Both the position numbers and the translations under genes were made by a program. The notes under the pieces are model-generated. The model had not been told where the DNA came from. It saw only the letters and a program-made list of their open reading frames with translations, and searched no databases. Below are positions 39,586 to 48,568 of a DNA stretch of 64,000 bases, in pieces. Numbering within the stretch: position 1 is the first letter of the stretch; each line of letters opens with the position of its first letter. This stretch comes from Streptomyces sp. AC512_CC834 (GTDB lineage Bacteria; Actinomycetota; Actinomycetes; Streptomycetales; Streptomycetaceae): assembly GCF_019049325.1 (NCBI RefSeq), contig NZ_JAGMUO010000060.1, positions 4,681 through 68,680 of the forward strand, read 5' to 3'.

Positions 39586-41033
39586 TCGGTGTCGTCGCCC
39601 TTGCCGTCGCCCTGGCCGTCGGTCTCGTCCTTCTCCTCGGCCTTCTTCTCCAGGTCGGGCTTGCCGGCCGCCTCGCCGAGCATCTTGTCCAGTTCGGAGA
39701 AGTCGAGCTGCTCACGGTGGACAAAACCGTCCGGGTCGTCCAGGTCGGTCGCGGTCGGCAGCATGTCCGGGTGGGCCCACAGGGCGTCCCGGCCGTCGAC
39801 CCCGTGCGCGTCCGTCAGGGACGCCCACAGACGGGAGGCGTCGCGCAGCCGCCGCGGGCGCAGCTCCAGGCCGATCAGCGTGGCGAACGTCTGCTCCGCG
39901 GGACCGCCCGAGGCGCGACGGCGGCGCAGCGTCTCGCGCAGCGCGTCGGCGGAGGACAGGCGCGGCTTGGCGGCGGTGTGCACCACCGCGTCCACCCAGC
40001 CCTCGACGAGCGCCAGAGCCGTCTCCAGACGGGCCAGGGCCGCCTTCTGCTCCGGGGTGTCCTCCGGCTGGAACATGCCCTGCTGGAGAGCCTCCTGCAA
40101 CTGCTCGGGGTTCTGCGGGTCGAACTGGCCGACCACGTCCTCCAGCTTGGCCGTGTCCACCTTGATCCCACGGGCGTAGCCGTCGACGGCGCCGAACAGG
40201 TGCGAGCGCAGCCACGGCACGTGCGCGAAGAGTCGCTGGTGGGCGGCCTCACGCAGGGCGAGGTACAGCCGTACCTCCTCCTGCGGCACGCCGAGGTCCT
40301 TGCCGAACGACTCGATGTTCGCCGGCAGCAGCGCGGCCTTGCCGGCCGGGCCGAGCGGCAGGCCCACGTCGGTCGAACCGACGACCTCGCCGGCGAGGAC
40401 GCCGACGGCCTGCCCGATCTGCGTGCCGAACATGGCGCCGCCCATGGACCGCATCATGCCGATCAGCGGGCCGGCCATGGCCTGCATCTCCTCGGGCAGC
40501 ACGTCGCCCATGGCGTTGCCGACGCGCTCGGCGACCGGGTCGACCAGCTCACGCCAGGCGGGCAGGGTCGCCTCGACCCACTCCGCGCGGCTCCAGGCCA
40601 CCGCGGTGCCCGCGCCGGAGGGCAGGGCGGTCGCGTCGTCCAGCCACAGGTCGGCCAGGCGCACGGCCTCCTGGACGGCATTGCGCTCGGCGGGACCGAC
40701 GCTGGCGTCCTTCCGGCCGTCCGGGGTGCCCTGGGAGACCGTCTGGCGGGCGATCTGCTTGGCCATGTCCCAGTTCACCGGACCGCCCTCGTAGGAGAGC
40801 ATCTGGCCGAGCTGCTGGAACGCGGCGCCCAGGTCGTTGGGGTTCATGGAACCGAACATGGCAGCGAACGGGTTGTCCGCACCGGGGCCGCCAAGGCCTC
40901 CGGCTCCGGACCCGAAACCGAACGGGTTGGCCGGTCCCTGACCACCGCCGCTCTGCTGGTCCTTCTTCTTGCCCTCGTCGCCGTCGTCCGGCTCCTCCGG
41001 CGGAAGGCCGAATCCGAATGGGGTGTCACTCAC
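39582..41033 (-). CDS. DUF2342 zinc-dependent metalloprotease-like protein
   Basis: 483 residues. Gly/Pro/Phe-rich start (NPFGFGSGAGGLGGPGADNPF), then the DUF2342/hydrolase fold with MAGPLIGMMRSMGGAMFGTQIGQA and REAAHQRLFAHVPWL, where EAAHQRLFAH stands in the place of a zinc motif but lacks a canonical HExxH, so activity is doubtful. A highly charged C-terminal tail (KKAEEKDETDGQGDGKGDD) ends it. Start GTG 41033 with GAGGAA 7 nt upstream; a longer frame to 41096 has no support. Operon with the Nudix gene. Context equivalent of M. tuberculosis Rv3195. Confidence 0.85.
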   Translation of the reverse strand: MSDTPFGFGLPPEEPDDGDEGKKKDQQSGGGQGPANPFGFGSGAGGLGGPGADNPFAAMFGSMNPNDLGAAFQQLGQMLSYEGGPVNWDMAKQIARQTVSQGTPDGRKDASVGPAERNAVQEAVRLADLWLDDATALPSGAGTAVAWSRAEWVEATLPAWRELVDPVAERVGNAMGDVLPEEMQAMAGPLIGMMRSMGGAMFGTQIGQAVGVLAGEVVGSTDVGLPLGPAGKAALLPANIESFGKDLGVPQEEVRLYLALREAAHQRLFAHVPWLRSHLFGAVDGYARGIKVDTAKLEDVVGQFDPQNPEQLQEALQQGMFQPEDTPEQKAALARLETALALVEGWVDAVVHTAAKPRLSSADALRETLRRRRASGGPAEQTFATLIGLELRPRRLRDASRLWASLTDAHGVDGRDALWAHPDMLPTATDLDDPDGFVHREQLDFSELDKMLGEAAGKPDLEKKAEEKDETDGQGDGKGDDTE

Positions 41034-41225
41034 GGGATTCCTCGGCTGGTAGGGCCGCCGGTTCTTTCCGGCGGCACGGCTGCCCGACTTCACCACCCAG
41101 CGTAGACACCCGAAGCCGTTCGGGCCTCGGTGCTTCGCCGACTGTCGGCCTGCGGCAGGATGGATGCCACCTGGTACGTACGCGTCGCTCGCGCCCGTAC
41201 TGAAGACAACCGCTGGAGACGCCCG

Positions 41226-42347
41226 GTGAGTTCCCCAGATCCGCAGGTTCGCGCAGCGCGAAACCAGTCAACCAGTTCCGCCCGCCCCGGCGCGCGCGGA
41301 CCCGTCGTAGCGGTCACCGGTGCCGCATCAGGTGTCGGGGCGCTGCTCACCGAGCGGCTGGCCGCGTCCGACGAGGTCAGACAGGTCGTGGCCATCGACG
41401 AACGGCGCGGCGGGTGCGAGGCGGCGCAGTGGCAGATTCTGGACGTCCGGGACCCGGCCATCGCCGAGAAACTGCGAGGTGCGGACGTTGTGGTGCACCT
41501 GGCGCTCGACCTCGACCTGGAGACCGACGCGGCCGCCCGGACGGCTTACAACGTCCGGGGGACCCAGACCGTCCTGACCGCCGCCGCGGCCGCCGGCGTG
41601 CACCGCGTCGTGCTGTGCACCTCCGCGATGGTCTACGGCGCCCTCCCGGACAACGAGCTGCCGCTGTCCGAGGACGCCGAGCTGCGCGCCACTGCCGAGG
41701 CCACGGGTGTCGGTGACCTGCTCGAGATCGAGCGGCTCGCCCGGCGCGCGCCCCGGGCGCATCCGGGCCTCAACGTGACCGTCGTGCGGCCCGGCGTGCT
41801 GGTCGGGGGCATGGACACCGCGCTGACCAGGTACTTCGAGTCCCCTCGGCTGCTCGTCGTGGCCGGATCGCGGCCCGCCTGGCAGTTCTGCCACATCGAC
41901 GACCTGTGCAGTGCCCTGGAGTACGCCGTCCTGGAGAAGGCCGACGGCGAGCTGGCCGTCGGGTGCGACGGCTGGCTGGAGCAGGAGGAGGTCGAGGAGC
42001 TCAGCGGCATCCGGCGGATGGAGCTGCCCTCCGCGGTCGCGCTCGGCGCGGCGGCCCGGCTGCACCGGATCGGGCTGACGCCCTCCCCGGCCGGGGACCT
42101 GGCGTACACGATGTACCCCTGGGTGGTGAGCGGCAGCCGGCTGCACGACGCGGGCTGGCGTCCGAAGTACACGAACGAGGAGGTGCTCGCCGAGCTGCTC
42201 GAGGAGGTCGCGGGGCGGCACACGGTCGCCGGGCGGCGCCTGGGGCGCAAGGACGCGACGGCGGCGGGGGCCGCGGGCGCGACGGTGGCGCTGCTGGGCG
42301 CGGCCGCGGTCGTGCGCCGGGCGCGCAAAGCCCGGCGTCGCATCTGA
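41226..42347 (+). CDS. SDR-family NAD-dependent epimerase-like protein
   Basis: 373 residues. Rossmann motif GAASGVGALL in place of the usual GxxGxxG, then DVRDPAIAEKLRGADVVVHLA, SAMVYGALPDNELPLSE and IDDLCSALEYAV. The YxxxK catalytic pair is not evident (SAMVYGA is followed by no spaced Lys), so it may bind but not turn over a nucleotide sugar. A C-terminal Ala/Val-rich segment with Arg/Lys ends (about 345-368) looks like a membrane anchor. GTG start with GGAGA upstream. It diverges from the DUF2342 gene. Confidence 0.83.
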   Translation: MSSPDPQVRAARNQSTSSARPGARGPVVAVTGAASGVGALLTERLAASDEVRQVVAIDERRGGCEAAQWQILDVRDPAIAEKLRGADVVVHLALDLDLETDAAARTAYNVRGTQTVLTAAAAAGVHRVVLCTSAMVYGALPDNELPLSEDAELRATAEATGVGDLLEIERLARRAPRAHPGLNVTVVRPGVLVGGMDTALTRYFESPRLLVVAGSRPAWQFCHIDDLCSALEYAVLEKADGELAVGCDGWLEQEEVEELSGIRRMELPSAVALGAAARLHRIGLTPSPAGDLAYTMYPWVVSGSRLHDAGWRPKYTNEEVLAELLEEVAGRHTVAGRRLGRKDATAAGAAGATVALLGAAAVVRRARKARRRI

Positions 42348-42504
42348 GGCGCGCGCCGGCTCGCTCCCGCCCGTTCCGGCCTTGTTCCCGCCAGTTCCCG
42401 CCCGCTCCGGCCACAGGCTCTGTAGGAGGCTCCAACGCCGTACGCGCGCGTGCCGGGCGATCACGCTATTCCGCACGGTTCGTGGCGTGGGGCACGATGG
42501 GCGT

Positions 42505-42966
42505 ATGGCAACCACGAACGACCACCCCGGTGAGCTGGCCGCAGCGGACCCCGTCAAGCTGATCGGCGTCCGGGAGACGCCCCTCTCCGTGGACGAGGTC
42601 TTCCGTGCCGTCGGGGACGACGCGGCCGGCGGCACCGCGCTGTTCGTGGGAACCGTCCGGAACCACGACGGGGGCACCGACGTCGACCGGCTCGGGTACT
42701 CGTGCCACCCGAGCGCCGAGGCCGAGATGCGGCGGATCGCCGAGAAGGTCGTCGCGGAGTACCCCGTACGGGCGCTCGCGGCGCTGCACCGGGTGGGGGA
42801 TCTGGAGGTCGGGGATCTCGCCGTGGTCGTCGCCGTGTCCTGTCCGCACCGGGGCGAGGCCTTCGACGCCTGCCGCAAGCTGATCGACGACCTGAAGCAC
42901 GAGGTGCCCATCTGGAAGCACCAGACGTTCTCCGACGGCACCGATGAATGGGTAGGTGCTTGCTGA
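42505..42966 (+). CDS. moaE: Molybdopterin synthase large subunit MoaE
   Basis: 153 residues. GGTALFVGTVRNHDGG, RIAEKVVAEYPVRALAALHRVGDL, and the C-terminal VPIWKHQTFSDGTDEWVG with the catalytic Lys give a clear MoaE. With MoaD thiocarboxylate, charged by MoeZ/MoeB, it inserts sulfur into precursor Z. ATG 42505 lies 6 nt after CACGAT, so a leaderless message is likely. No other molybdenum gene is adjacent except moeZ at 9.8 kb. Confidence 0.94.
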   Translation: MATTNDHPGELAAADPVKLIGVRETPLSVDEVFRAVGDDAAGGTALFVGTVRNHDGGTDVDRLGYSCHPSAEAEMRRIAEKVVAEYPVRALAALHRVGDLEVGDLAVVVAVSCPHRGEAFDACRKLIDDLKHEVPIWKHQTFSDGTDEWVGAC

Positions 42967-43021
42967 GGGCGCGTAGAGCCCTCGTGGCTCCGGTTGCGTA
43001 ACCCGCACCCCGGCGTGAGCG

Positions 43022-43044
43022 TTGTCACTGCGGATGGTTAATCT
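43022..43044 (+). promoter_or_regulatory. PafBC-type DNA-damage promoter of small membrane protein gene
   Basis: TTGTCACTGCG (43022-43032), 6 nt, TAATCT (43039-43044); same spacing as the DNA-damage consensus TTGTCAGTGGC-N6-TAGGGT. Transcription would begin near 43051, 39 nt before the ATG at 43090. Confidence 0.55.
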
Positions 43045-43089
43045 GCTGATCAGTCAGTCGCGGACACGCATGGGGTTGGGAGGTCGGGC

Positions 43090-43254
43090 ATGGGAGCGCT
43101 TGCCTGGTTGCTGATTCCACTGGTGGCCGCCGTAGGTGCGGGCCTGTGGGGCAGTTGGGCCAACCGGACCCGCAAGGCACGCAGCGACGGTCCCGAACTG
43201 GACGGATACGCCCGGTTCCGCGAGGCCATGGAGAAGCCCCGCACCGGTGCCTGA
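43090..43254 (+). CDS. 54-residue single-pass membrane protein
   Basis: MGALAWLLIPLVAAVGAGLW forms one transmembrane helix, followed by GSWANRTRKARSDGPELDGY and a short polar tail ending PRTGA. GGGAGG stands 6 nt before the ATG and codon use is typical, so the gene is real although short. No family is recognised. It is preceded by a DNA-damage-type promoter and followed by the PDZ-Lon protease gene. Small inner-membrane proteins under damage control often restrain cell division (as SidA or SulA-like factors do elsewhere); this is only a suggestion. Confidence 0.75.
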   Translation: MGALAWLLIPLVAAVGAGLWGSWANRTRKARSDGPELDGYARFREAMEKPRTGA

Positions 43255-43306
43255 CGGGTCGCATCCCTGACGGTGCTCTGACAGCCGCGTCCCGTACTGT
43301 CGTGCC

Positions 43307-44401
43307 ATGCCACGCCGCACCGCGACGATGCTCGCCTCCACCCTGATGCTGATCGCGCTCCTGTGCGCGGGTGTTTTCATCCCCGTGCCGTACTCGGAGA
43401 TGTCCCCCGGGCCGACGGTGAACACCCTTGGGGACCACGACGGCGAGCCGGTGCTGCAGATCTCCGGTCACAAGACCTATGAGGCGAGCGGTCATCTGAA
43501 CATGACCACCGTCCGGGTCACCAGCGCCGAGTACAAGATGAACCTCGTGGAGGCCGTCTACGGCTGGCTGGCCCACGACAACAGCGTGGTGCCGCACGAG
43601 ACCCTCTACCCGGACGGCAAGACCGAGGAAGAGGCCACCCAGGAGAACGCGGAGGAGTTCAGCCAGTCCCAGGAGAGCGCGAAGGTCGCCGCCCTGAAGG
43701 CGCTCGACATTCCGGTGAAGTCCTGGGTGGTCGTCTCCACGGTCGTCAAGGACTCCCCGTCGCAGGGCAGGCTGCACGCCGGTGACGTGATCAAGGCTGT
43801 GGACGGCACCGCCGTCAAGAAGCCCGCGGACGTCGCCGAGCTGGTGACCAAGCACGAGCCCGGCGAGGACACCGTCTTCACGGTCGTGCCCGCCAAGGAG
43901 CAGGCCGCCGCGGAGAAGGAGGGCCGGACGCCCACGAAGACGCAGAAGGTCACGATCACCACCGAGACGTCCGACGACGCCGGCGAGAAGCGCGCCATCG
44001 TCGGGATCTCCGCCGGGACCGATCACACCTTCCCGTTCTCCATCGACATCAAGCTCGCCGACGTCGGCGGCCCGAGCGCCGGTCTGATGTTCGCCCTCGG
44101 CATCTACGACAGGCTCACCCCGGGTGACCTCACCGGCGGCAAGTTCGTCGCCGGTACCGGGACGATCGACGACAACGGCAAGGTCGGTCCGATCGGCGGC
44201 ATCGGCATGAAGACCATCGGCGCGCACGACAAGGGAGCCCGGTACTTCCTGACGCCCGCCGACAACTGCGCGACGGCGGCCGAGGACACCCCCGACGGGC
44301 TCACCCTCGTGAAGGTGGACACCATCGACGACGCCCTCGGCGCGCTGAAGGACATCAGCTCCGGAAAGACCGCCGACCTGCCGAAGTGCACGACCGGCTG
44401 A
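43307..44401 (+). CDS. Membrane-anchored PDZ-Lon (S16) protease
   Basis: 364 residues. An N-terminal anchor (about 8-27), an extracytoplasmic segment, a PDZ-like domain (about 138-220, PSQGRLHAGDVIKAVDG) and a Lon-type S16 domain with Ser257 in GGPSAGLMFALG and Lys302 in GIGMKTIGAHDKGA, the Ser-Lys dyad. It is likely a membrane-tethered, ATP-independent protease acting outside the membrane. ATG 6 nt after TACTGT, leaderless. The last codons and stop are part of a 16-bp tandem repeat. Context equivalent of M. tuberculosis Rv3194c. Confidence 0.92.
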   Translation: MPRRTATMLASTLMLIALLCAGVFIPVPYSEMSPGPTVNTLGDHDGEPVLQISGHKTYEASGHLNMTTVRVTSAEYKMNLVEAVYGWLAHDNSVVPHETLYPDGKTEEEATQENAEEFSQSQESAKVAALKALDIPVKSWVVVSTVVKDSPSQGRLHAGDVIKAVDGTAVKKPADVAELVTKHEPGEDTVFTVVPAKEQAAAEKEGRTPTKTQKVTITTETSDDAGEKRAIVGISAGTDHTFPFSIDIKLADVGGPSAGLMFALGIYDRLTPGDLTGGKFVAGTGTIDDNGKVGPIGGIGMKTIGAHDKGARYFLTPADNCATAAEDTPDGLTLVKVDTIDDALGALKDISSGKTADLPKCTTG

Positions 44402-44445
44402 CGCGACGACCGGCTGACGCGACGAGACGCTGACGCGACGAGCGG
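44390..44445. repeat. 16-bp tandem repeat over a stop codon
   Basis: Three units of ACGACCGGCTGACGCG (third diverged) plus a partial unit. The first supplies the final Thr-Gly codons and TGA of the PDZ-Lon gene. It fills the gap to the convergent PPA1309 gene where a terminator would be expected. Confidence 0.85.
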
Positions 44446-44467
44446 TCGTGGGGAACCCGGCCGGCCG

Positions 44468-45010
44468 CTACTCCTCGAAGGTCGCCGTCAGCGCCTGGGC
44501 CAGACCCGGCACCAGATCGGAGCCCGTGAGGACCTCCGTGGCCGCGTCCTTCTCCCGCAGCCGCAGGGCCGAGTCGCGGGCGCCGTCGCGCAGGACCGCG
44601 ACCGTCATGCGGACCTCCTGACGGTCCGGGTGCTCCGCCACCCACTGCGCCAGCTTCGTCTCGTTGAGGCCCTGAGGCACCTGGGCCTCGGCGGAGGGCG
44701 GCAGCATCAGGCGCTCCACGGCGAGCGCGCAGCCGACCACCGAGTCGGGCCAGGCGATGGTGCCCAGGAACTCGTCGAGCGCCTGGTCCGTTGGAACTTC
44801 GTCCTGCTCGATCGGGGTCACGCCGGAGGTCTCCGGCTCGTCCCGCAGACCGAGCCGGTCCGCGAGCGAGGGCTGATCGGCCCTGAGACGTGCGGTGTCG
44901 ACAAGTGCAAAGAGGCGTGCGGGCTGGTCCCAGCCGAGGCCGGAGACGTACTCGTCGATCTCGAGTACGGCCCGGGTGAGGGGGCTCGCTGCCATCGGGG
45001 TGTTGGACAT
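44468..45010 (-). CDS. PPA1309 family protein
   Basis: 180 residues, MSNTPMAASPLTRAVLEIDEYVSGLGWDQPARLFALVDT to LAQALTATFEE. This matches the actinobacterial PPA1309 family, conserved but unassigned. Soluble, acidic, no motif suggesting catalysis. ATG 45008-45010 without a clear ribosome-binding site; an AGGAT-type -10 lies just upstream, so leaderless. It diverges from the UPF0182 gene, an arrangement shared with other actinobacteria. Confidence 0.88.
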   Translation of the reverse strand: MSNTPMAASPLTRAVLEIDEYVSGLGWDQPARLFALVDTARLRADQPSLADRLGLRDEPETSGVTPIEQDEVPTDQALDEFLGTIAWPDSVVGCALAVERLMLPPSAEAQVPQGLNETKLAQWVAEHPDRQEVRMTVAVLRDGARDSALRLREKDAATEVLTGSDLVPGLAQALTATFEE

Positions 45011-45174
45011 AGTCACAATCCTGCCTCGTTCATGGCCGGAATCGGGAACCGAGTAAACGATGAGTAAGTTGCATAAGTGTGGGCCCGCGATCACGGGGGC
45101 GCACGGGGGGCCCGCGAACCCGAGGGCCTGACGGATCAACAGCGAACTTCGAGGTGCGCACCTTGGCTTTCCAG

Positions 45175-48100
45175 ATGCCGGACCGCGGCGGAGGCCCCCC
45201 GACGGGGCCGCGGATCAGAGTGGGCCGCCCGTCCCGGCGTGTCCGAACCCTGCTGCTGACACTTGGTGTCCTCGCCGTGCTGGCCATGGCGTTCACCATG
45301 TTCGCGGGATTCTGGACGGACTGGCTCTGGTATCGGTCGGTCCACTACTCGTCGGTGTTCACGACGACCCTGTGGACCAAGATCGGACTTTTCTTCGTCT
45401 TCGGCCTGCTGATGGCGCTCGCCGTGGGGTTCAACATCTGGTTGGCCCACCGCCTGCGGCCGCCGCTGAGCGCCATGTCGATGGAGCAGCAGAACCTCGA
45501 CCGGTACCGGATGGGCATCGCCCCGTACAAGAAGTGGCTGCTGCTCGGCATCACCGCGCTGGTCGGCCTGATCGCCGGCGCCTCGGCGTCCGGCCAGTGG
45601 CGGACCTGGCTGATGTGGGTCAACGGCGTGTCCTTCGGGCAGAAGGACCCCCAGTTCAAACTGGACGTCTCCTTCTACGCCTTCGACCTGCCCTGGTACC
45701 GGTTCCTGCTCGGCTTCGGTTTCGCAGCCGTGATCATCTCCGTGATCGCCGCCGCGCTCACCCACTATCTGTACGGCGGGCTCCGCGTCACCAGCCCGGG
45801 TGCGCGCGCCACGGCCGCCGCCACCGGTCACCTGTCGGTGCTCATCGGCGTCTTCGTCGCCCTCAAGGCGGTCGCCTACTGGCTCGACCGGTACGGTCTT
45901 GCGGTGAAGTCCAGCGACTTCAAGGCGACCGACAACTGGACGGGCCTCAGGTACGTCGACGCCAACGCCTATCTGCCGGCCAAGACGATCCTGTTCTGCA
46001 TCGCCGTCATCTGCGCGCTGCTGTTCTTCGCCACGCTGTGGCGGCGCACCTGGCAACTGCCGGTGATCGGCTTCGGCCTGATGGTGCTCTCCGCGATCCT
46101 CATCGGCGGCCTGTACCCGGCGCTCGTCCAGAAGTTCCAGGTCCAGCCGAACGAGCAGGCCAAGGAAGCGCCGTACGTCGAGAAGAACCTCGCGGCCACG
46201 CGCGACGCGTACGGCATCGAGGGCGCCCAGGTCAGCGAGTACCCGGGCAAGAGCGAGACCAAGGACAAGACCAAGCTCCGTGACGACGTGGACGCCGCCG
46301 CGTCCATCCGCATCATGGACCCGAACATCATCTCGCCGACGTTCCAGCAGCTTCAGCAGATGCGTAACTACTACGCGTTCCCGACCAACCTGGACGTCGA
46401 CCGCTACGCCAAGGACGGCAAGGACCAGGACACGGTCATCGGTCTGCGCGAGCTGAACCTGGCCGGCATCCCGAAGAAGAACTGGATCAACAGCCACTTC
46501 CGCTACACCCACGGCTACGGCGTGGTCGCGGCCAAGGGCACCCAGGTCGACTCCGAGGGACGCCCGGTCTTCACCGAGTCCAACCTGCCGTCCGAGGGCG
46601 ACCTCGGAAAGTACGAGCAGCGGATCTACTACGGCGAGAAGACCACCACCTACTCGATCGTCGGCGGTCCCCAGAAGGAGATCGACTACTCCGACGACAC
46701 CGGGGAGAAGACGTTCAGCTACAAGGGCGACGGCGGGGTCGACCTGTCCAACCCGATCAACCGGGCGGCGTACGCGGCGGCCTTCAGTGAGCCGCAGATC
46801 CTCTACTCCGGCGCGATCGGCGAGGGCTCGCGGATCCTGTACAACCGCACGCCCAAGGAGCGCGTCGAGGCGGTCGCCCCCTGGCTGACCATCGACGGCG
46901 ACGCCTATCCGGCGGTGGTGGACGGCCGTATCCAGTGGATTGTCGACGCGTACACGACGACGAACGGCTATCCGTACGCCTCCCGTACGACGCTCGGCGA
47001 CACCACCGCCGACTCGCTGACCGCCAACAACGACTCGCGCGCGGTGGTGGCCCAGCAGAATCAGGTCAACTACATCCGCAACTCCGTGAAGGCGACCGTC
47101 GACGCGTACAGCGGTGACGTGAAGCTCTACCAGTGGGACACCCAGGATCCGATCCTCAAGACCTGGATGAAGGCGTTCCCGGACACGGTGAAGGACAAGA
47201 GCGAGATCTCCAAGGAGCTGATGGCGCATCTGCGCTATCCGCAGGATCTGTTCAAGGTCCAGCGTGAGCTGCTCACGCGCTACCACGTGAAGGACGCCAA
47301 CACCTTCCTCAGCGGCAGCGAGGTGTGGCAGGTCCCGGACGACCCGACCAACAAGTCGGGAGACGCGGTACCGCCGTACTACCTGAGCATGAAGATGCCC
47401 GACCAGAAGGCACAGGCGTTCTCACTGACGACGACGTTCACGCCCAACGGACGGGACAACCTCAGTGCGTTCATGTCGGTCGACGCCGAGGCGGGCACGA
47501 GTGACTACGGCAAGATCAGAATCCTGAAACTGCCGACCAGTACCACCGTCGACGGACCCAAACAGGTGCAGAGCCAGTTCAACTCCGAACAGGACATCGC
47601 CGAGTCCATCAGACTCCTGAGAGGCGGCGACTCGGAGGTCGAGTACGGCAACCTGCTGACGGTGCCGCTCGACGGAGGACTGCTGTACGTCGAGCCGGTC
47701 TACGTCCGCGGTGGCGATCTCAAGTACCCCTTGTTGCGCAAGGTCCTGGTGAGTTACGGGGGCAACACCGCCTTCGAGGACACGCTCGACGAGGCACTCA
47801 ACAAGGTCTTCGGAGCCCAGGCCGCCGAGAACGAGCAGCCACCGGACGAGGGCGACGACACGACCGAGCCACCACCGACGGCCACGAATCCGACGGTCCG
47901 GGAAGCGCTGAGCGATGCGCAGAAGGCCTTCGACGCCGGGCAGAAGGCCCTGGAACAGAAGGATCTGGCCGCGTACGCCGAGGCACAGAAGGACCTTGAG
48001 GACGCGCTCCAGCGGGCCGAGGAAGCACAGGCCAAGGCCGACGAGAGCGCCGGTGGCAAGAACGGCGACGACAAGGCCGACAAGACCGACAAGACCGACA

Positions 48101-48189
48101 AGAACAGCGCGGACAAGGCCGGCGACGACAAGGCGAGTCCGGGCGCGACGCCGACCGGTGATGCCGGCGGAGGCTCGGACAGCGGCTGA
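45175..48189 (+). CDS. UPF0182 large membrane protein
   Basis: 1004 residues. Seven transmembrane helices in the first 330 residues (for example LLLTLGVLAVLAMAFTMFAG and WLLLGITALVGLIAGASASG), then a large extracytoplasmic domain with NYYAFPTNLDVDRY and LFKVQRELLTRYHV, and a Lys/Asp/Ala-rich tail (about 900-1004). Family UPF0182 is universal in actinobacteria and functionally open. I start at ATG 45175 (MPDRGGGPP), as in relatives; GTG 45154 is possible. A candidate ECF-type promoter, GGGAAC-N18-GTT, lies at 45044-45070, weak evidence. Context equivalent of Rv3193c. Confidence 0.92.
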   Translation: MPDRGGGPPTGPRIRVGRPSRRVRTLLLTLGVLAVLAMAFTMFAGFWTDWLWYRSVHYSSVFTTTLWTKIGLFFVFGLLMALAVGFNIWLAHRLRPPLSAMSMEQQNLDRYRMGIAPYKKWLLLGITALVGLIAGASASGQWRTWLMWVNGVSFGQKDPQFKLDVSFYAFDLPWYRFLLGFGFAAVIISVIAAALTHYLYGGLRVTSPGARATAAATGHLSVLIGVFVALKAVAYWLDRYGLAVKSSDFKATDNWTGLRYVDANAYLPAKTILFCIAVICALLFFATLWRRTWQLPVIGFGLMVLSAILIGGLYPALVQKFQVQPNEQAKEAPYVEKNLAATRDAYGIEGAQVSEYPGKSETKDKTKLRDDVDAAASIRIMDPNIISPTFQQLQQMRNYYAFPTNLDVDRYAKDGKDQDTVIGLRELNLAGIPKKNWINSHFRYTHGYGVVAAKGTQVDSEGRPVFTESNLPSEGDLGKYEQRIYYGEKTTTYSIVGGPQKEIDYSDDTGEKTFSYKGDGGVDLSNPINRAAYAAAFSEPQILYSGAIGEGSRILYNRTPKERVEAVAPWLTIDGDAYPAVVDGRIQWIVDAYTTTNGYPYASRTTLGDTTADSLTANNDSRAVVAQQNQVNYIRNSVKATVDAYSGDVKLYQWDTQDPILKTWMKAFPDTVKDKSEISKELMAHLRYPQDLFKVQRELLTRYHVKDANTFLSGSEVWQVPDDPTNKSGDAVPPYYLSMKMPDQKAQAFSLTTTFTPNGRDNLSAFMSVDAEAGTSDYGKIRILKLPTSTTVDGPKQVQSQFNSEQDIAESIRLLRGGDSEVEYGNLLTVPLDGGLLYVEPVYVRGGDLKYPLLRKVLVSYGGNTAFEDTLDEALNKVFGAQAAENEQPPDEGDDTTEPPPTATNPTVREALSDAQKAFDAGQKALEQKDLAAYAEAQKDLEDALQRAEEAQAKADESAGGKNGDDKADKTDKTDKNSADKAGDDKASPGATPTGDAGGGSDSG

Positions 48190-48264
48190 CCGCGCCGCTG
48201 CGAGCCAGGCGTTCGAGCTGGTCAAAGCCCATCCCGCGCCGTGCTAGGGTTGTGAACACAACGG

Positions 48265-48338
48265 CGCGGGGTGGAGCAGCTCGGTAGCTCGCTGGGCTCA
48301 TAACCCAGAGGTCGCAGGTTCAAATCCTGTCCCCGCTA
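48265..48338 (+). tRNA. Initiator tRNA-fMet (CAT), copy 1
   Basis: 74 nt without encoded CCA. Anticodon CAT at 48299-48301; three GC pairs GGG/CCC in the anticodon stem and an unpaired C1 opposite T72 in the acceptor mark it as initiator. -10 TAGGGT at 48245-48250. Identical in sequence to the copy at 50524-50597. Confidence 0.96.
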
Positions 48339-48366
48339 CTGAAGTCGTGAGCTACGTGCGATCGAC

Positions 48367-48406
48367 CACGAAGGCCCGGATTCCGAAAGGGATCCGGGCC
48401 TTCGTG
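48367..48406 (+). terminator. Terminator of tRNA-fMet copy 1
   Basis: 18-bp stem (48367-48384 with 48389-48406, one wobble) closed by GAAA. Shares loop and sequence style with the terminator after copy 2. Confidence 0.88.
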
Positions 48407-48568
48407 ATGTGCGAACGCATGTGCCGGTGAGAGCGACGGCCGTGCCGCCAAGGGGAGTTGGACAGATTCGTGTTTGACTTGTCTCCCTGTGGGCATGTCG
48501 ACAAAACGCTGAAGTGACCTCACTGGCTGCGGTATACCGGATGTACCAGGGCTGCGGGTGGTGCGACG

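Noticed and set aside
39717..41105. 462-codon plus-strand frame opposite the DUF2342 gene
   Set aside because: Shadow frame; the minus-strand product has family motifs and a ribosome-binding site.
41226..42347. Second glycan-locus epimerase
   Set aside because: No adjacent glycosyltransferase and no clear YxxxK catalytic pair.
45044..45070. ECF sigma promoter GGGAAC-N18-GTT before UPF0182
   Set aside because: Upstream box differs from GGGAAT and no stress link is known; kept only as a note in the gene entry.
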